Shown here: positions 38,387 through 46,209 of the stretch, piece after piece
How the letters are laid out: each line of letters begins with the position of its first letter
How positions within the stretch are numbered: the stretch's first letter is position 1
NCBI GenBank assembly: GCA_012519425.1
Contig: JAAYQF010000087.1
Location: 1 to 64,000, forward strand
Direction of reading: 5' to 3'
Length of the DNA stretch: 64,000 nt
Source of the DNA: Bacteroidales bacterium
Lineage (GTDB): Bacteria; Bacteroidota; Bacteroidia; Bacteroidales; Paludibacteraceae
Translations under genes and position numbers: made by a program
Notes under the pieces: model-generated
Told to the model about the DNA's origin: nothing
What the model saw: the letters and a program-made list of their open reading frames with translations, nothing else
The model's database searches: none

Positions 38387-39937
38387 ATGGCAACATCAGC
38401 ACAAGTTATTGGAGCATCCATACTTTTTGCGGTTTATGTGGTGTTCGTACTCTACTTTGTAATCAAAGGTGCGCGTGGTACGAAAAATATCAATGACTAC
38501 GCAGTCGGGAGTTTTACGTTTTCGCCTGTTTACGTGGCTTTGTCGTTGGCTGCTGCCATGACAAGCGCTGCTACTTTCGTGATAAACCCCGGATTGATAG
38601 CTACTTATGGTTTGAGTGCCTATATTTCGTACGGATTAGTGTTCCCGTTTGCATCATTGGCATCGCTGGTTATTCTGACCAAAAGTTTTAGAAAATACGG
38701 TCAATCTGTAAATGCACTAACCTTGTCGAGTTGGGTTGGAAACAAGTATAACAGTAAAGGTTACGCATTATTTGTTGCCTTCCTTACAGTTTTGCTGTTG
38801 ACATTTATTGTGTTGATTTTAGTTGCTTTGGTAAAGGTAGCCGCACAAGCATTGAACGCCAATCAGATTGTGGTTCTTGCTGTTGTGGTTGTCTTTACAT
38901 TTGGGTATATGATGTTTGGCGGTGCTAACTCCATGGTGTATACCAACGTGATTCAGGCTTCGCTGATGATTCTGGTAGCACTTATTTTAATTGGTTCAGG
39001 CTTTCAGTTTTTTAAAGATGGATTTTTCGGTTTCTTTGAAAAGTTAAAGATAATTGACCCGCAATTGGTGAAATTCCCGAACGAACAAAGTCCGCTCTTC
39101 CGTGATTTCTTTGAAATAGTTATTGCACAATTAGTTGTAGGAGCAGCTGTGGTAGCCCAGCCACACATCATTACCAAATCTTTGTTGTTGAAAAAAGAAA
39201 GCGATGTAAATAAATTCCTAACTGTTTCGGTTATTGTTCAATTTTTGTTTTATTCGGTGGTATTTGTAGGACTGTTTGCACGTTTGCTTTTTCCTGATCT
39301 AACATTGAATGGAGAGCACATCAATGTTGATAGTGTTATATCCAATTATGTAATTACTGTTTTCTCGGGTGGAGTAGGTTCATTGTTGGTTGGACTTTTG
39401 GTAATTCTTGGCTTGATCAGTGCCGGTTTTTCAACTATTGAAGGACTAATTCAATCATTAAGCACCACAATAACCACGGATATTATCAAACCGCTTTTTG
39501 GAAAATCGATAAAAAACGAAAATAGTTATATTACTATCAATCGGGTAGTAATAGCCGTAATGGCAGTGGTAGCTTTTCTGATGTCGAGAGAGCAGATCGT
39601 CAATCCCAACGTGAGCGTAGCTATTTTTGCTCAAAACGGAACATATTCCTATTTCTCGATATTGATTGTACCGTTGGTGTTTGGAATTTTCCTGAAAAAC
39701 GCGAAAATGAAGTCAGCACTTTCAGGCTCAATAACTGCTCTTGTGGTCTATTTTATTGTGTATTACCTGCTACCTCATCTTTATAAGTCAGGTGTAGCCA
39801 GCTTTGGTTTTGCCAACCGTTATTTCGGTGATCAAGTGCAAAATCCGGGCATTGCAGCCGCTATCGCTATATTAGCAGCATTTGCAGTGGGACTCAGTGT
39901 TCATTTTCTCAGCAGAAATAAAGAGAAAGTACAGTGA
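38387..39937 (+). CDS. sodium:solute symporter (SSS family)
   Basis: An inner-membrane protein of 516 residues with about 13 transmembrane segments. The SSS pattern is clear: an early AAAMTSAATFVINPGL helix (sodium-site region) and the GLISAGFSTIEGLIQSLSTTITTDI helix and loop. It looks closer to monocarboxylate or short organic-acid carriers than to sugar carriers, but the substrate cannot be read from sequence. It starts 11 bp after the SDR and precedes a CoA transferase, which fits uptake of an acid that is then activated with CoA. Confidence 0.88.
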   Translation: MATSAQVIGASILFAVYVVFVLYFVIKGARGTKNINDYAVGSFTFSPVYVALSLAAAMTSAATFVINPGLIATYGLSAYISYGLVFPFASLASLVILTKSFRKYGQSVNALTLSSWVGNKYNSKGYALFVAFLTVLLLTFIVLILVALVKVAAQALNANQIVVLAVVVVFTFGYMMFGGANSMVYTNVIQASLMILVALILIGSGFQFFKDGFFGFFEKLKIIDPQLVKFPNEQSPLFRDFFEIVIAQLVVGAAVVAQPHIITKSLLLKKESDVNKFLTVSVIVQFLFYSVVFVGLFARLLFPDLTLNGEHINVDSVISNYVITVFSGGVGSLLVGLLVILGLISAGFSTIEGLIQSLSTTITTDIIKPLFGKSIKNENSYITINRVVIAVMAVVAFLMSREQIVNPNVSVAIFAQNGTYSYFSILIVPLVFGIFLKNAKMKSALSGSITALVVYFIVYYLLPHLYKSGVASFGFANRYFGDQVQNPGIAAAIAILAAFAVGLSVHFLSRNKEKVQ

Positions 39938-39972
39938 GTATGAAGCACATAAAAGAACATTGTAACTACCCA

Positions 39973-40005
39973 ATCGCAAATCTAAAATTGTAAATCTAAA
40001 ATTTG
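39973..40005 (+). repeat. heptanucleotide-period repeat, A/T-rich tract
   Basis: Successive units read ATCGCAA, ATCTAAA, ATTGTAA, ATCTAAA, ATTTG: a 7-nt period with variable units. The same unit family recurs at 41390-41424. It fills most of the spacer between the symporter and the CoA transferase. Confidence 0.65.
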
Positions 40006-40013
40006 AATATATT

Positions 40014-41324
40014 ATGGCCAAATTCAAAGAAATTTATCAAAGTAAATTAATTCCATTGGAAAAAATGCCCGATCTGCTCCAAAGTGATACAGATGTGATT
40101 GTAGCGCAGTGTGCATCTGAACCACAAGGATGTATGTCGGTATTTCATTTGGCAAAAGAGCGTGTGAGAGATGTGAAAGTATTTTCTGTTCTTACTTTGA
40201 AACCCTATGAATTCTATATGAAACCGGAAATGAAAGGACATTTTGAACTTTGCAGTTGGTTTCATGCACCCGGTTCGCGCAAGGCATTGAAGGAAAAAAC
40301 AGGAACCGTTACTTATGTTCCAAATATGCTCCACCGTGCCGCATCTGACAGGATGAAAGTGCGTCGTCCGCATATGTTTGTGGGCACCTGTACACCGCCC
40401 GATGAGAAAGGGTTTGTTTCGCTTTCGCTGGGAATAACGTATGAGAAAGATATTCTGGAAGCAGCGGAAATAACTGTATTGGAAGTTAACGACAAACTGC
40501 CGAGAACATTTGGTGATACGCACGTACACGTTTCGCAGGTAGATTATTTTGTGGAATATTCTCAAAACCCGCCTACAATACCGGAACCTCAGCCGGATGA
40601 AGTAGCAATGAAAATAGGGAAACATATCGCTGACCTAATAGAAGACGGTTCTACTATTCAACTGGGAATTGGTGAAATTCCAAATGCTGCTGCGCTGATG
40701 TTGAGAGACAAGAAAGATCTGGGTGTTCATACTGAAATGATGGTAGACAGTATGATGGAACTGTATGATATGGGTGTTATCACCAATCAAAAAAAGAGCA
40801 TACATAAGGGAAAGTTTATCTGCACGTTTGCTATGGGAAGTGATAGACTTTATCAGTGGCTAGACAATAATCCGGCAGTAGAATTCTTGCGTGGTGCCTA
40901 TGTGAATGATCCGTGTCTGATTCGTCAAAATTCGAAAATGGTTTCCATCAATACTTGTATGGCGATTGATTTTACCGGTCAGGTGGCAAGTGAAGGTGTC
41001 GGCACACGACAATATTCCGGAACCGGTGGGCAGAGTGATACCGCTGTTGGAGCTATTGATGGTCTGGATGGAAAAGGAAAATCCATTATTGCCTGCCGTT
41101 CGACTGCCAAGGGCGGAACAATTTCTACCATTGTTCCTGTGCTGGCTCCCGGAACGGGAGTTACGCTTCATCGAAGTGATACAGATTACATTGTAACCGA
41201 ATACGGAAGTGTAAGATTGACCGGTCGTACCGTTCGTGAACGTACCGAACTACTGATTTCTATTGCTCATCCGGATTTCAGAGAAGAGTTGAGAAAGCAG
41301 GCAGAAGAGATTGGGTATTTGTAA
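40014..41324 (+). CDS. CoA-transferase of the acetyl-CoA hydrolase / 4-hydroxybutyrate CoA-transferase family
   Basis: 436 residues with the two-domain class I CoA-transferase fold. Features are FVGTCTPPDEKGFVSLSLG in the N-terminal half, IQLGIGEIPNAAALML before the catalytic region, and HTEMMVDS, where the Glu is the expected nucleophile. The C-terminal block VTEYGSVRLTGRTVRER is present. The family moves CoA from acetyl-CoA to hydroxy or keto acids such as 4-hydroxybutyrate, butyrate or acetoacetate. It differs clearly from the Cat1-type protein at 34430, so the two probably use different acids. Heptad repeats flank it on both sides. Confidence 0.85.
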   Translation: MAKFKEIYQSKLIPLEKMPDLLQSDTDVIVAQCASEPQGCMSVFHLAKERVRDVKVFSVLTLKPYEFYMKPEMKGHFELCSWFHAPGSRKALKEKTGTVTYVPNMLHRAASDRMKVRRPHMFVGTCTPPDEKGFVSLSLGITYEKDILEAAEITVLEVNDKLPRTFGDTHVHVSQVDYFVEYSQNPPTIPEPQPDEVAMKIGKHIADLIEDGSTIQLGIGEIPNAAALMLRDKKDLGVHTEMMVDSMMELYDMGVITNQKKSIHKGKFICTFAMGSDRLYQWLDNNPAVEFLRGAYVNDPCLIRQNSKMVSINTCMAIDFTGQVASEGVGTRQYSGTGGQSDTAVGAIDGLDGKGKSIIACRSTAKGGTISTIVPVLAPGTGVTLHRSDTDYIVTEYGSVRLTGRTVRERTELLISIAHPDFREELRKQAEEIGYL

Positions 41325-41325
41325 T

Positions 41326-41424
41326 GCCGGATGTCGGATGACCGATGTAGGATGTCCGATGATGAGTGACTGATGTGAAGGAAATAATTAAATTGTAAAT
41401 TGTAAATCTAAAATTGTAAATTAA
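41326..41424 (+). repeat. heptanucleotide-period repeats, two unit types
   Basis: Directly after the stop codon come units such as CGGATGT, CGGATGA, CCGATGT, AGGATGT, CCGATGA, TGAGTGA, CTGATGT (41329-41379). Next is an A/T-rich tract with ATTGTAA, ATTGTAA, ATCTAAA, ATTGTAA (about 41390-41424). The period is 7 nt in both although the sequences differ. They fill the whole 102-bp spacer to the next gene. Confidence 0.7.
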
Positions 41425-41426
41425 AT

Positions 41427-42437
41427 ATGGTGTTACCAATAAAAATAGTTGCTACCGGACTCTATGCCCCGGGTGAACCAATAGGAAATGAAGAATTGAA
41501 GCAGTTGGCAGGGATTGAGTTTAATCATGAAAAAATTGAAGAAAAAATCGGGATCAAGCAACGTCACATTGCCCATCTTAGAAATCTGCAGGAAACTACG
41601 GCAGATTTTGTGACCAAATCAGCAGAAGATGCCTTGAAAAATGGCGGCTTATCAGCCGACGACATCAGTCTGTTTGTCGTGGCAACCGATACTCCCGAAT
41701 ACGTTACTCCTGCAACAGCTATTATTCAGCAAGGGCGATTACAGAAGGGTGAAAAATGGAGTATGTCTTTTGATGTTTCAGCATCATGTGCAAGCTTCAC
41801 AATGGCTTTTGATGCGGCTTCCCGGATTCTTGCAAACAATCCGAAAATTAAATATGCACTTGTAACCGGAGTGTATAATATGCCTGCATTTATCCGTCCG
41901 GGTGATAAGTTCTCTTATCCGCTTTTTGCCGATGGAGCAGCTTCTTTTATTCTTTCAAAAGATGATACCGGCAAATCTGCTTATATTGGCAATCAAATGT
42001 TGACCGACGGAACTCAGTTTGATTATATTGGTATCTATGCAGGTGGTTCTAAAATGCCGGTAACCAAAGAAGTTTTAGAAGAAGAAAAAAACGGTCTTCT
42101 AAGTCTTAAGCCCATGCCGGGCGACCGAAATGTACGGCTTTGGCCTATGGTAGTAGAGAAACTTCTTACCGAATACAGTGTGAAAGCTGACGAGATTGAT
42201 CATTATATTTTTACACAAATCAATCGCTCAGTGATCATACAAGTAATGGAAGCCATCAATCAGCCTATAGAAAAGGCAATGATGATAATGGACAAATACG
42301 GCTATACAGGCTCTGGTTGTGTGCCAATGGCACTACACGAAGGAGTTAAATCGGGCAAGATCAAGCGTGGAGACAAAGTGCTTTTCATGGCATCAGGTGC
42401 AGGTTTGTCTGTGGGGAGTAATTTGGTGGTTTATTAG
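41427..42437 (+). CDS. KAS III-like protein with Cys but without the His/Asn of the triad
   Basis: 336 residues with the thiolase-fold architecture of 3-oxoacyl-ACP synthase III. The nucleophile C121 is in place (DVSASCASF). The position of the FabH His (PHQAN) reads FTQIN with T263, and that of the Asn (YGNTSAAS) reads YGYTGSGC with Y293. Without these, ordinary malonyl decarboxylation is unlikely; acyl transfer or a non-decarboxylating reaction is more plausible. It is paired with a second, differently altered KAS III-like gene downstream and lies after a CoA transferase. The C-terminal glycine-rich GAGLSVGSN loop is intact. Substrate unknown. Confidence 0.78.
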   Translation: MVLPIKIVATGLYAPGEPIGNEELKQLAGIEFNHEKIEEKIGIKQRHIAHLRNLQETTADFVTKSAEDALKNGGLSADDISLFVVATDTPEYVTPATAIIQQGRLQKGEKWSMSFDVSASCASFTMAFDAASRILANNPKIKYALVTGVYNMPAFIRPGDKFSYPLFADGAASFILSKDDTGKSAYIGNQMLTDGTQFDYIGIYAGGSKMPVTKEVLEEEKNGLLSLKPMPGDRNVRLWPMVVEKLLTEYSVKADEIDHYIFTQINRSVIIQVMEAINQPIEKAMMIMDKYGYTGSGCVPMALHEGVKSGKIKRGDKVLFMASGAGLSVGSNLVVY

Positions 42438-42637
42438 TAGTTAGTAGTTAGTAGTTGGTAGTTGGTAGATAGTAGATAGGAAGTTAAAGAAGTTAAAGAA
42501 GTTAGGGAAGTTACGAGTTCCGGGGTCTAATTCATTCTTCGTTCATCACTCTTTGTTTGTCTTTGTTCTTTGTTCCTTGCTCTTTGCTCCTTGTTCTTCA
42601 CTTTTCGTTCTTAGTTCTTTTAGTAAATTGTAAATAA
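42431..42637 (+). repeat. long heptanucleotide-period repeat filling a 206-bp spacer
   Basis: Beginning at the stop codon, units run TAGTAGT, TAGTAGT, TGGTAGT, TGGTAGA, TAGTAGA. A stretch of GAAGTTAAA-type units (period nearer 9) follows, then a pyrimidine-rich series such as TCTTTGT, TCTTTGT, TCCTTGC, TCTTTGC, TCCTTGT. The tract ends at TAAATTGTAAAT, the A/T-rich unit seen in other tracts. Part of it matches the reverse complement of 59424-59538. Confidence 0.75.
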
Positions 42638-42643
42638 AAAGAT

Positions 42644-43657
42644 ATGGTAAACGTAGGAATAGTTGGAACCGGAATTTATATGCCGGATACAAAAATGTCT
42701 GCTAAACAGATTTCAGAAGCTACAAAAGGCGTATGGAGTGAAGCAGCGGTAATAGAAAAATTGGGAATTGTAGAAAAAACAATTGCCGGTCCTGATGATG
42801 GCACGCAAGAAATGGGTGTACGTGCTGCGTTGGATTGTTTGAAAAACACGGATGTCGATCCAATGGAGATAGACCTGATCCTCTGTATTGGTGAAGAATG
42901 GAAAGAATATCCGCTCACCACATCAGGGATTTATATCCAGGAAAAAATCGGAGCCAATAATGCCTGGGCAATTGACATTCAGCAACGTTGCGGAACAACG
43001 GTAGCAGCCATGAAAATAGCCAAAGATATGATGATAGCCGACGAGAAGATGAAAACAATTATGATTGTAGGCGGTTATAGAAACGGAGATTTTATCGATT
43101 TTGAAGACAGTGCTGTTTCGTTTATGTTTAATCTGGGAGCCGGTGCCGGAGCGATGATCTTGAAACGCAATTACGGGAAAAACTTGGTTTTAGGCACGCA
43201 CATCATCACAGATGGAACAATGGCGCGCGATGCAGGTGTGCTTTATGGTGGAACGAAAAACCCGATTACAGCAGAAAACGCTCACCTGGCTTATAAATCG
43301 CTGAAAGTCTTTAATGTAGAGCACATGAAAGACCGGTTAAATGAAGTTTCAATGAAAAACTGGTTTCATTGCATTGATAAGGCATTCGAGAAATCGGGAA
43401 TTCAGAAAAGTGAACTCGGTTTCCTTTGTTGTCTCCATTTTAAGCGCAGTATGTTTGGCTATATGCTGACTGAACTTGGATTGACCTGGGAGCAGAGCAT
43501 TTATCTCGAAAATTACGGACACATTGGTCAAATAGATCAAATTCTGTTACTCCATTTAGCACAGGAACGCAATTTATTGAAACCCGGAACGGTAGTTTCC
43601 ATGATAGCAGCCGGAATAGGATATGCCTGGGGAGCTAATGTTATCCGATGGGGATAA
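42644..43657 (+). CDS. KAS III-like protein with altered triad (Cys-His-His)
   Basis: 337 residues, KAS III/thiolase fold. C116 (IDIQQRCGTTVAAM) sits at the nucleophile position. H265 (CLHFKRSM) takes the place of the FabH His. The Asn position of YGNTSAAS is H293 in NYGHIGQID. It shares only distant similarity with the neighbour at 41427. Two adjacent, complementary variants (one Cys-only, one Cys-His-His) suggest they may work together as a heteromeric enzyme, but nothing in the sequence proves that. The surrounding genes point to CoA-ester chemistry. Confidence 0.75.
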   Translation: MVNVGIVGTGIYMPDTKMSAKQISEATKGVWSEAAVIEKLGIVEKTIAGPDDGTQEMGVRAALDCLKNTDVDPMEIDLILCIGEEWKEYPLTTSGIYIQEKIGANNAWAIDIQQRCGTTVAAMKIAKDMMIADEKMKTIMIVGGYRNGDFIDFEDSAVSFMFNLGAGAGAMILKRNYGKNLVLGTHIITDGTMARDAGVLYGGTKNPITAENAHLAYKSLKVFNVEHMKDRLNEVSMKNWFHCIDKAFEKSGIQKSELGFLCCLHFKRSMFGYMLTELGLTWEQSIYLENYGHIGQIDQILLLHLAQERNLLKPGTVVSMIAAGIGYAWGANVIRWG

Positions 43658-43710
43658 GGATTAGTCGGACGTATATTTTTTGTTTTTAATTAATTGTATA
43701 TCAATGCTAT

Positions 43711-43725
43711 ATGTTATGATAACAT
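43711..43725. promoter_or_regulatory. perfect 15-nt palindrome upstream of the lipocalin-like gene
   Basis: ATGTTAT-G-ATAACAT is a perfect inverted repeat in an AT-rich spacer, 68 bp upstream of a promoter-like element. It could be an operator for a dimeric regulator; no such regulator is recognised nearby. Confidence 0.35.
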
Positions 43726-43792
43726 GAATACCATATGAAAGTCAACCCTATTATTTTTAATATGCTTTTTTTTTCAATCACTAATTATTGTC

Positions 43793-43800
43793 TAATTTTG
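43793..43800 (+). promoter_or_regulatory. promoter of the lipocalin-like gene, -7 element
   Basis: TAATTTTG matches TAnnTTTG, 32 bp before the ATG at 43833. No convincing -33 TTG is seen. Confidence 0.35.
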
Positions 43801-43832
43801 TATTAAATATTAATTATTAATTTTTTGAAATT

Positions 43833-44333
43833 ATGAAAAAACTATTTTTTATTTTAATTGCAGTAGCAACTGTGTTTTCTGCATGTGAAAAAAGTGAGGT
43901 AGAAGATGTTTACAATCCGGCAGAAGACGGAATTGTAGGGAATTGGTTGTCAGCAGGTACTGACGTATCTCCATTGTTGACAACATATTTTGCGGTGGAC
44001 AGTATCACAGCTGACTTTAAAAGTAATAATACATATGCTGTGACATCTTATGCCAAAGGTGTACCAACCAATTATGTAGGTACTTTCGTTCAGACAAAGT
44101 CCGGAACAGGAGCTATCTGGACAATCAAATTGAATCAATCTACTCCAACAGCTGTAACCAGCGATGGCATTTTTGAAATAACCAAAGTTGGAGAAGATTA
44201 CACCATGAAGTATGAAGTTGTTCAGACAGAACCAGACATAGGTGCAACGCCTCCAACCGCAAGTGCAGGTTTTGGAAGTAGTAGCGGTGGTGCTTTGGGA
44301 CAGACTAACGTTCAGAAATTTGTAAAAAGGTAA
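43833..44333 (+). CDS. lipocalin-like lipoprotein
   Basis: A 166-residue lipoprotein. The signal peptide ends FSAC with Cys17, followed by acidic residues (EKSEVED) of the kind linked to surface export in Bacteroidota lipoproteins. The mature part opens with GIVGNWLSAGTD, the G-x-W strand typical of lipocalin-like domains in this phylum, and then alternates short beta strands. The C-terminal 30 residues are Gly/Ser/Ala-rich. It may bind a hydrophobic or ester substrate for the locus, but that is an inference from its position. Confidence 0.65.
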   Translation: MKKLFFILIAVATVFSACEKSEVEDVYNPAEDGIVGNWLSAGTDVSPLLTTYFAVDSITADFKSNNTYAVTSYAKGVPTNYVGTFVQTKSGTGAIWTIKLNQSTPTAVTSDGIFEITKVGEDYTMKYEVVQTEPDIGATPPTASAGFGSSSGGALGQTNVQKFVKR

Positions 44334-44386
44334 GATTGTGTTGTTTGTTCAAAAAGGTCAGGAAAAATAAAGGTTTTACCCTGACG

Positions 44387-44544
44387 ACGGTGTTTCATAA
44401 GCGCCCAACTGCTGCGTTACTTTCGATATTCGGGCTCAGTCACATACTTCAGTATGCTCCTTCACCCTCAATCTCAGCGCCTTGCATTTGGACTCTTCTG
44501 AAACACCTTATTTTTTGCTTGAATATTTACTTTTGAGATAGTCC
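44387..44544 (-). repeat. MITE-like element, near full-length copy (inverted)
   Basis: About 158 bp. Its reverse complement matches 59129-59290 almost throughout, starting GGACTATCTCAAAAGTAAAT and ending TTATGAAACACCGTC. Imperfect terminal inverted repeats (GGnCTGTCTCA type against GGTGTCTCATAA type) bound it and no open reading frame of note is inside. It lies between the lipoprotein and barrel genes and lengthens that spacer to 269 bp. A target-site duplication is not obvious. Confidence 0.8.
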
Positions 44545-44602
44545 GAAATAAGTTATCTAAGTTATCATTATTTCGTGTTTTTTAAATGAAAAATATTATA
44601 AA

Positions 44603-46186
44603 ATGAAGAAAATATCATTGCTTCTTTTTTCAGTTCTTATTTCTTTTTCTATTTTGGCACAATTGCCAACCAATCAGTATTTTACAAAAGAAATACCTGA
44701 AAAAGCAAATAAAGAATTTCAGTTTCTTGGTTTTTTTATTAATCAGGCGGTTACATCCAATATTTATCCTGAGAATGACTTCCTGAAAGGTCAGACGGTG
44801 GGACGTTTATTTGGAGGAAACACTACTACTACGTCCAACGAGCGAATGAGTGCTTATGTGGAGCAACGCCTTATCCCGTTTTTCATTTACAAACCAAATC
44901 TTTTCAACGGCAAGGCAATATTGAGAGCGGCATTCGAACTTGACTGGACGTGGGGTGATGTGGCTTACGGTGTGGGCGGTAACTTTGGTGGAGGTTTTTC
45001 GGCAGACCAGGTCAACCTGCAAACACAAAACCTGGAAGTGGAGCTTAATCCCGCAAAAGGTTATTATATCAACCTGGGCTTACAACGGATTTTCGATACT
45101 CCTTACAATCCTTATACTACATTATTTGATAAAATGACGCAGACGGGTTATCGGCTGGCGTACTTTGGGACAGACGGTGTTGGAGTTTCATTTCGCAAAG
45201 ACTGGGATTTTTCACGAATAAAGGCAGGTTATTATAAATTGTATGAAAACTACGTTCATCTGATTGACGATGTAACATTGATGGAATTGAACGGTGAAAA
45301 AGATGTGAGTCGTGCCTGGAAAGTAGGAGGTTCAGCATATTATCTGCGTGACCGTGGAAATGGTGCAGGCGGTGTTTCCATTCTCGGACAAGGATTCAAT
45401 AGCCTTCTGGCAAGCCACAACGGAACATTCCGCTTCAACTATGGTGCAGCACCTTATCGTGCTGACGTGGCATGGATAGGAACATTTTTCAGTAGAAATG
45501 CTGACACCTGGCTCGACCCGTGGACTGTAAGCGGGTTTGTGAACGTGAACCTGGGTAAAGCAGACACATTGCAAGTATTAACTGATAAATATACCAAAGC
45601 GACAGATATTTTCGGTTTTGCAGCGAACGGACGTGTTTCGTATCGTTACGGACAAACTCCTAATGACAACGTATCATTGGATCTGCTTTATACATCCGGC
45701 GATGCCAACGCATTGAAAGATGGGAAATACAGTGGTGTGATCACAGGAAATCAATGGGGAGCACCGGGTGCAATTTTTATTAGCTCGGGTTCTTATTTGC
45801 TGATGCCTCACGGCAATGTGGTAAACCGCTTTACACCGGCTGTAATGGATATTTCCAATATGGGATATGGATTGACTTATGCTAATTTAAGCGCATCAAA
45901 AGGCTTTATTCCCAACAAATTAAATGCAAAAACAGGAGTTTCTGCCGGAATAAGTAATGTTCAACCATCCGGTGGAGGAGCATTTATCGGCGCAGAAGTG
46001 AATGGAAATATTCAGTATAATTTCGGACCATACATGAGCCTGGAACTGCATGGAGCATACCTTTTACTGGGAAATTTTTACGACAGCAAGCAAGCTGCCT
46101 ATGGAAGTCCTGTGAATGGCGGAATTGATGGTCGGCCGGTAAATCCATGGACAGCATTTTTGGTTTTCAAATGGTTGATGTTCTAA
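44603..46186 (+). CDS. outer-membrane beta-barrel protein, family not recognised
   Basis: 527 residues with a signal peptide (1-19, ending ILAQ). The mature chain is rich in alternating amphipathic strands (AILRAAFELDWTWGD, KAGYYKLYENYV, GRVSYRYGQ, VSLDLLYTSG) and ends in an aromatic residue (FLVFKWLMF), as outer-membrane barrels do. It has no TonB box, plug domain or SusC features, so it is more like a porin or passive channel. It is followed 23 bp later by a lipoprotein hydrolase, probably in one transcript, which suggests it admits the products or substrate of that enzyme. Confidence 0.72.
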   Translation: MKKISLLLFSVLISFSILAQLPTNQYFTKEIPEKANKEFQFLGFFINQAVTSNIYPENDFLKGQTVGRLFGGNTTTTSNERMSAYVEQRLIPFFIYKPNLFNGKAILRAAFELDWTWGDVAYGVGGNFGGGFSADQVNLQTQNLEVELNPAKGYYINLGLQRIFDTPYNPYTTLFDKMTQTGYRLAYFGTDGVGVSFRKDWDFSRIKAGYYKLYENYVHLIDDVTLMELNGEKDVSRAWKVGGSAYYLRDRGNGAGGVSILGQGFNSLLASHNGTFRFNYGAAPYRADVAWIGTFFSRNADTWLDPWTVSGFVNVNLGKADTLQVLTDKYTKATDIFGFAANGRVSYRYGQTPNDNVSLDLLYTSGDANALKDGKYSGVITGNQWGAPGAIFISSGSYLLMPHGNVVNRFTPAVMDISNMGYGLTYANLSASKGFIPNKLNAKTGVSAGISNVQPSGGGAFIGAEVNGNIQYNFGPYMSLELHGAYLLLGNFYDSKQAAYGSPVNGGIDGRPVNPWTAFLVFKWLMF

Positions 46187-46209
46187 AATAGGGAAAGGAG
46201 AGACAAAGT

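Noticed and set aside
40047-40625. Long open frame on the minus strand (192 residues) inside the CoA-transferase gene
   Set aside because: Composition is a typical antisense shadow (rich in Phe, His, Arg, Cys), it lies wholly inside a well-supported gene, and it has no recognisable domain.
42431-42637. Possible CRISPR array in the repetitive spacer
   Set aside because: Units are about 7 nt, degenerate, without conserved 25-40 nt repeats and unique spacers, and no cas genes are nearby.
44336-44536. Small open frame downstream of the lipocalin-like gene
   Set aside because: It lies almost entirely in the MITE-like element and a matching frame occurs at 59185-59385, so it reflects the repeat and not a gene.
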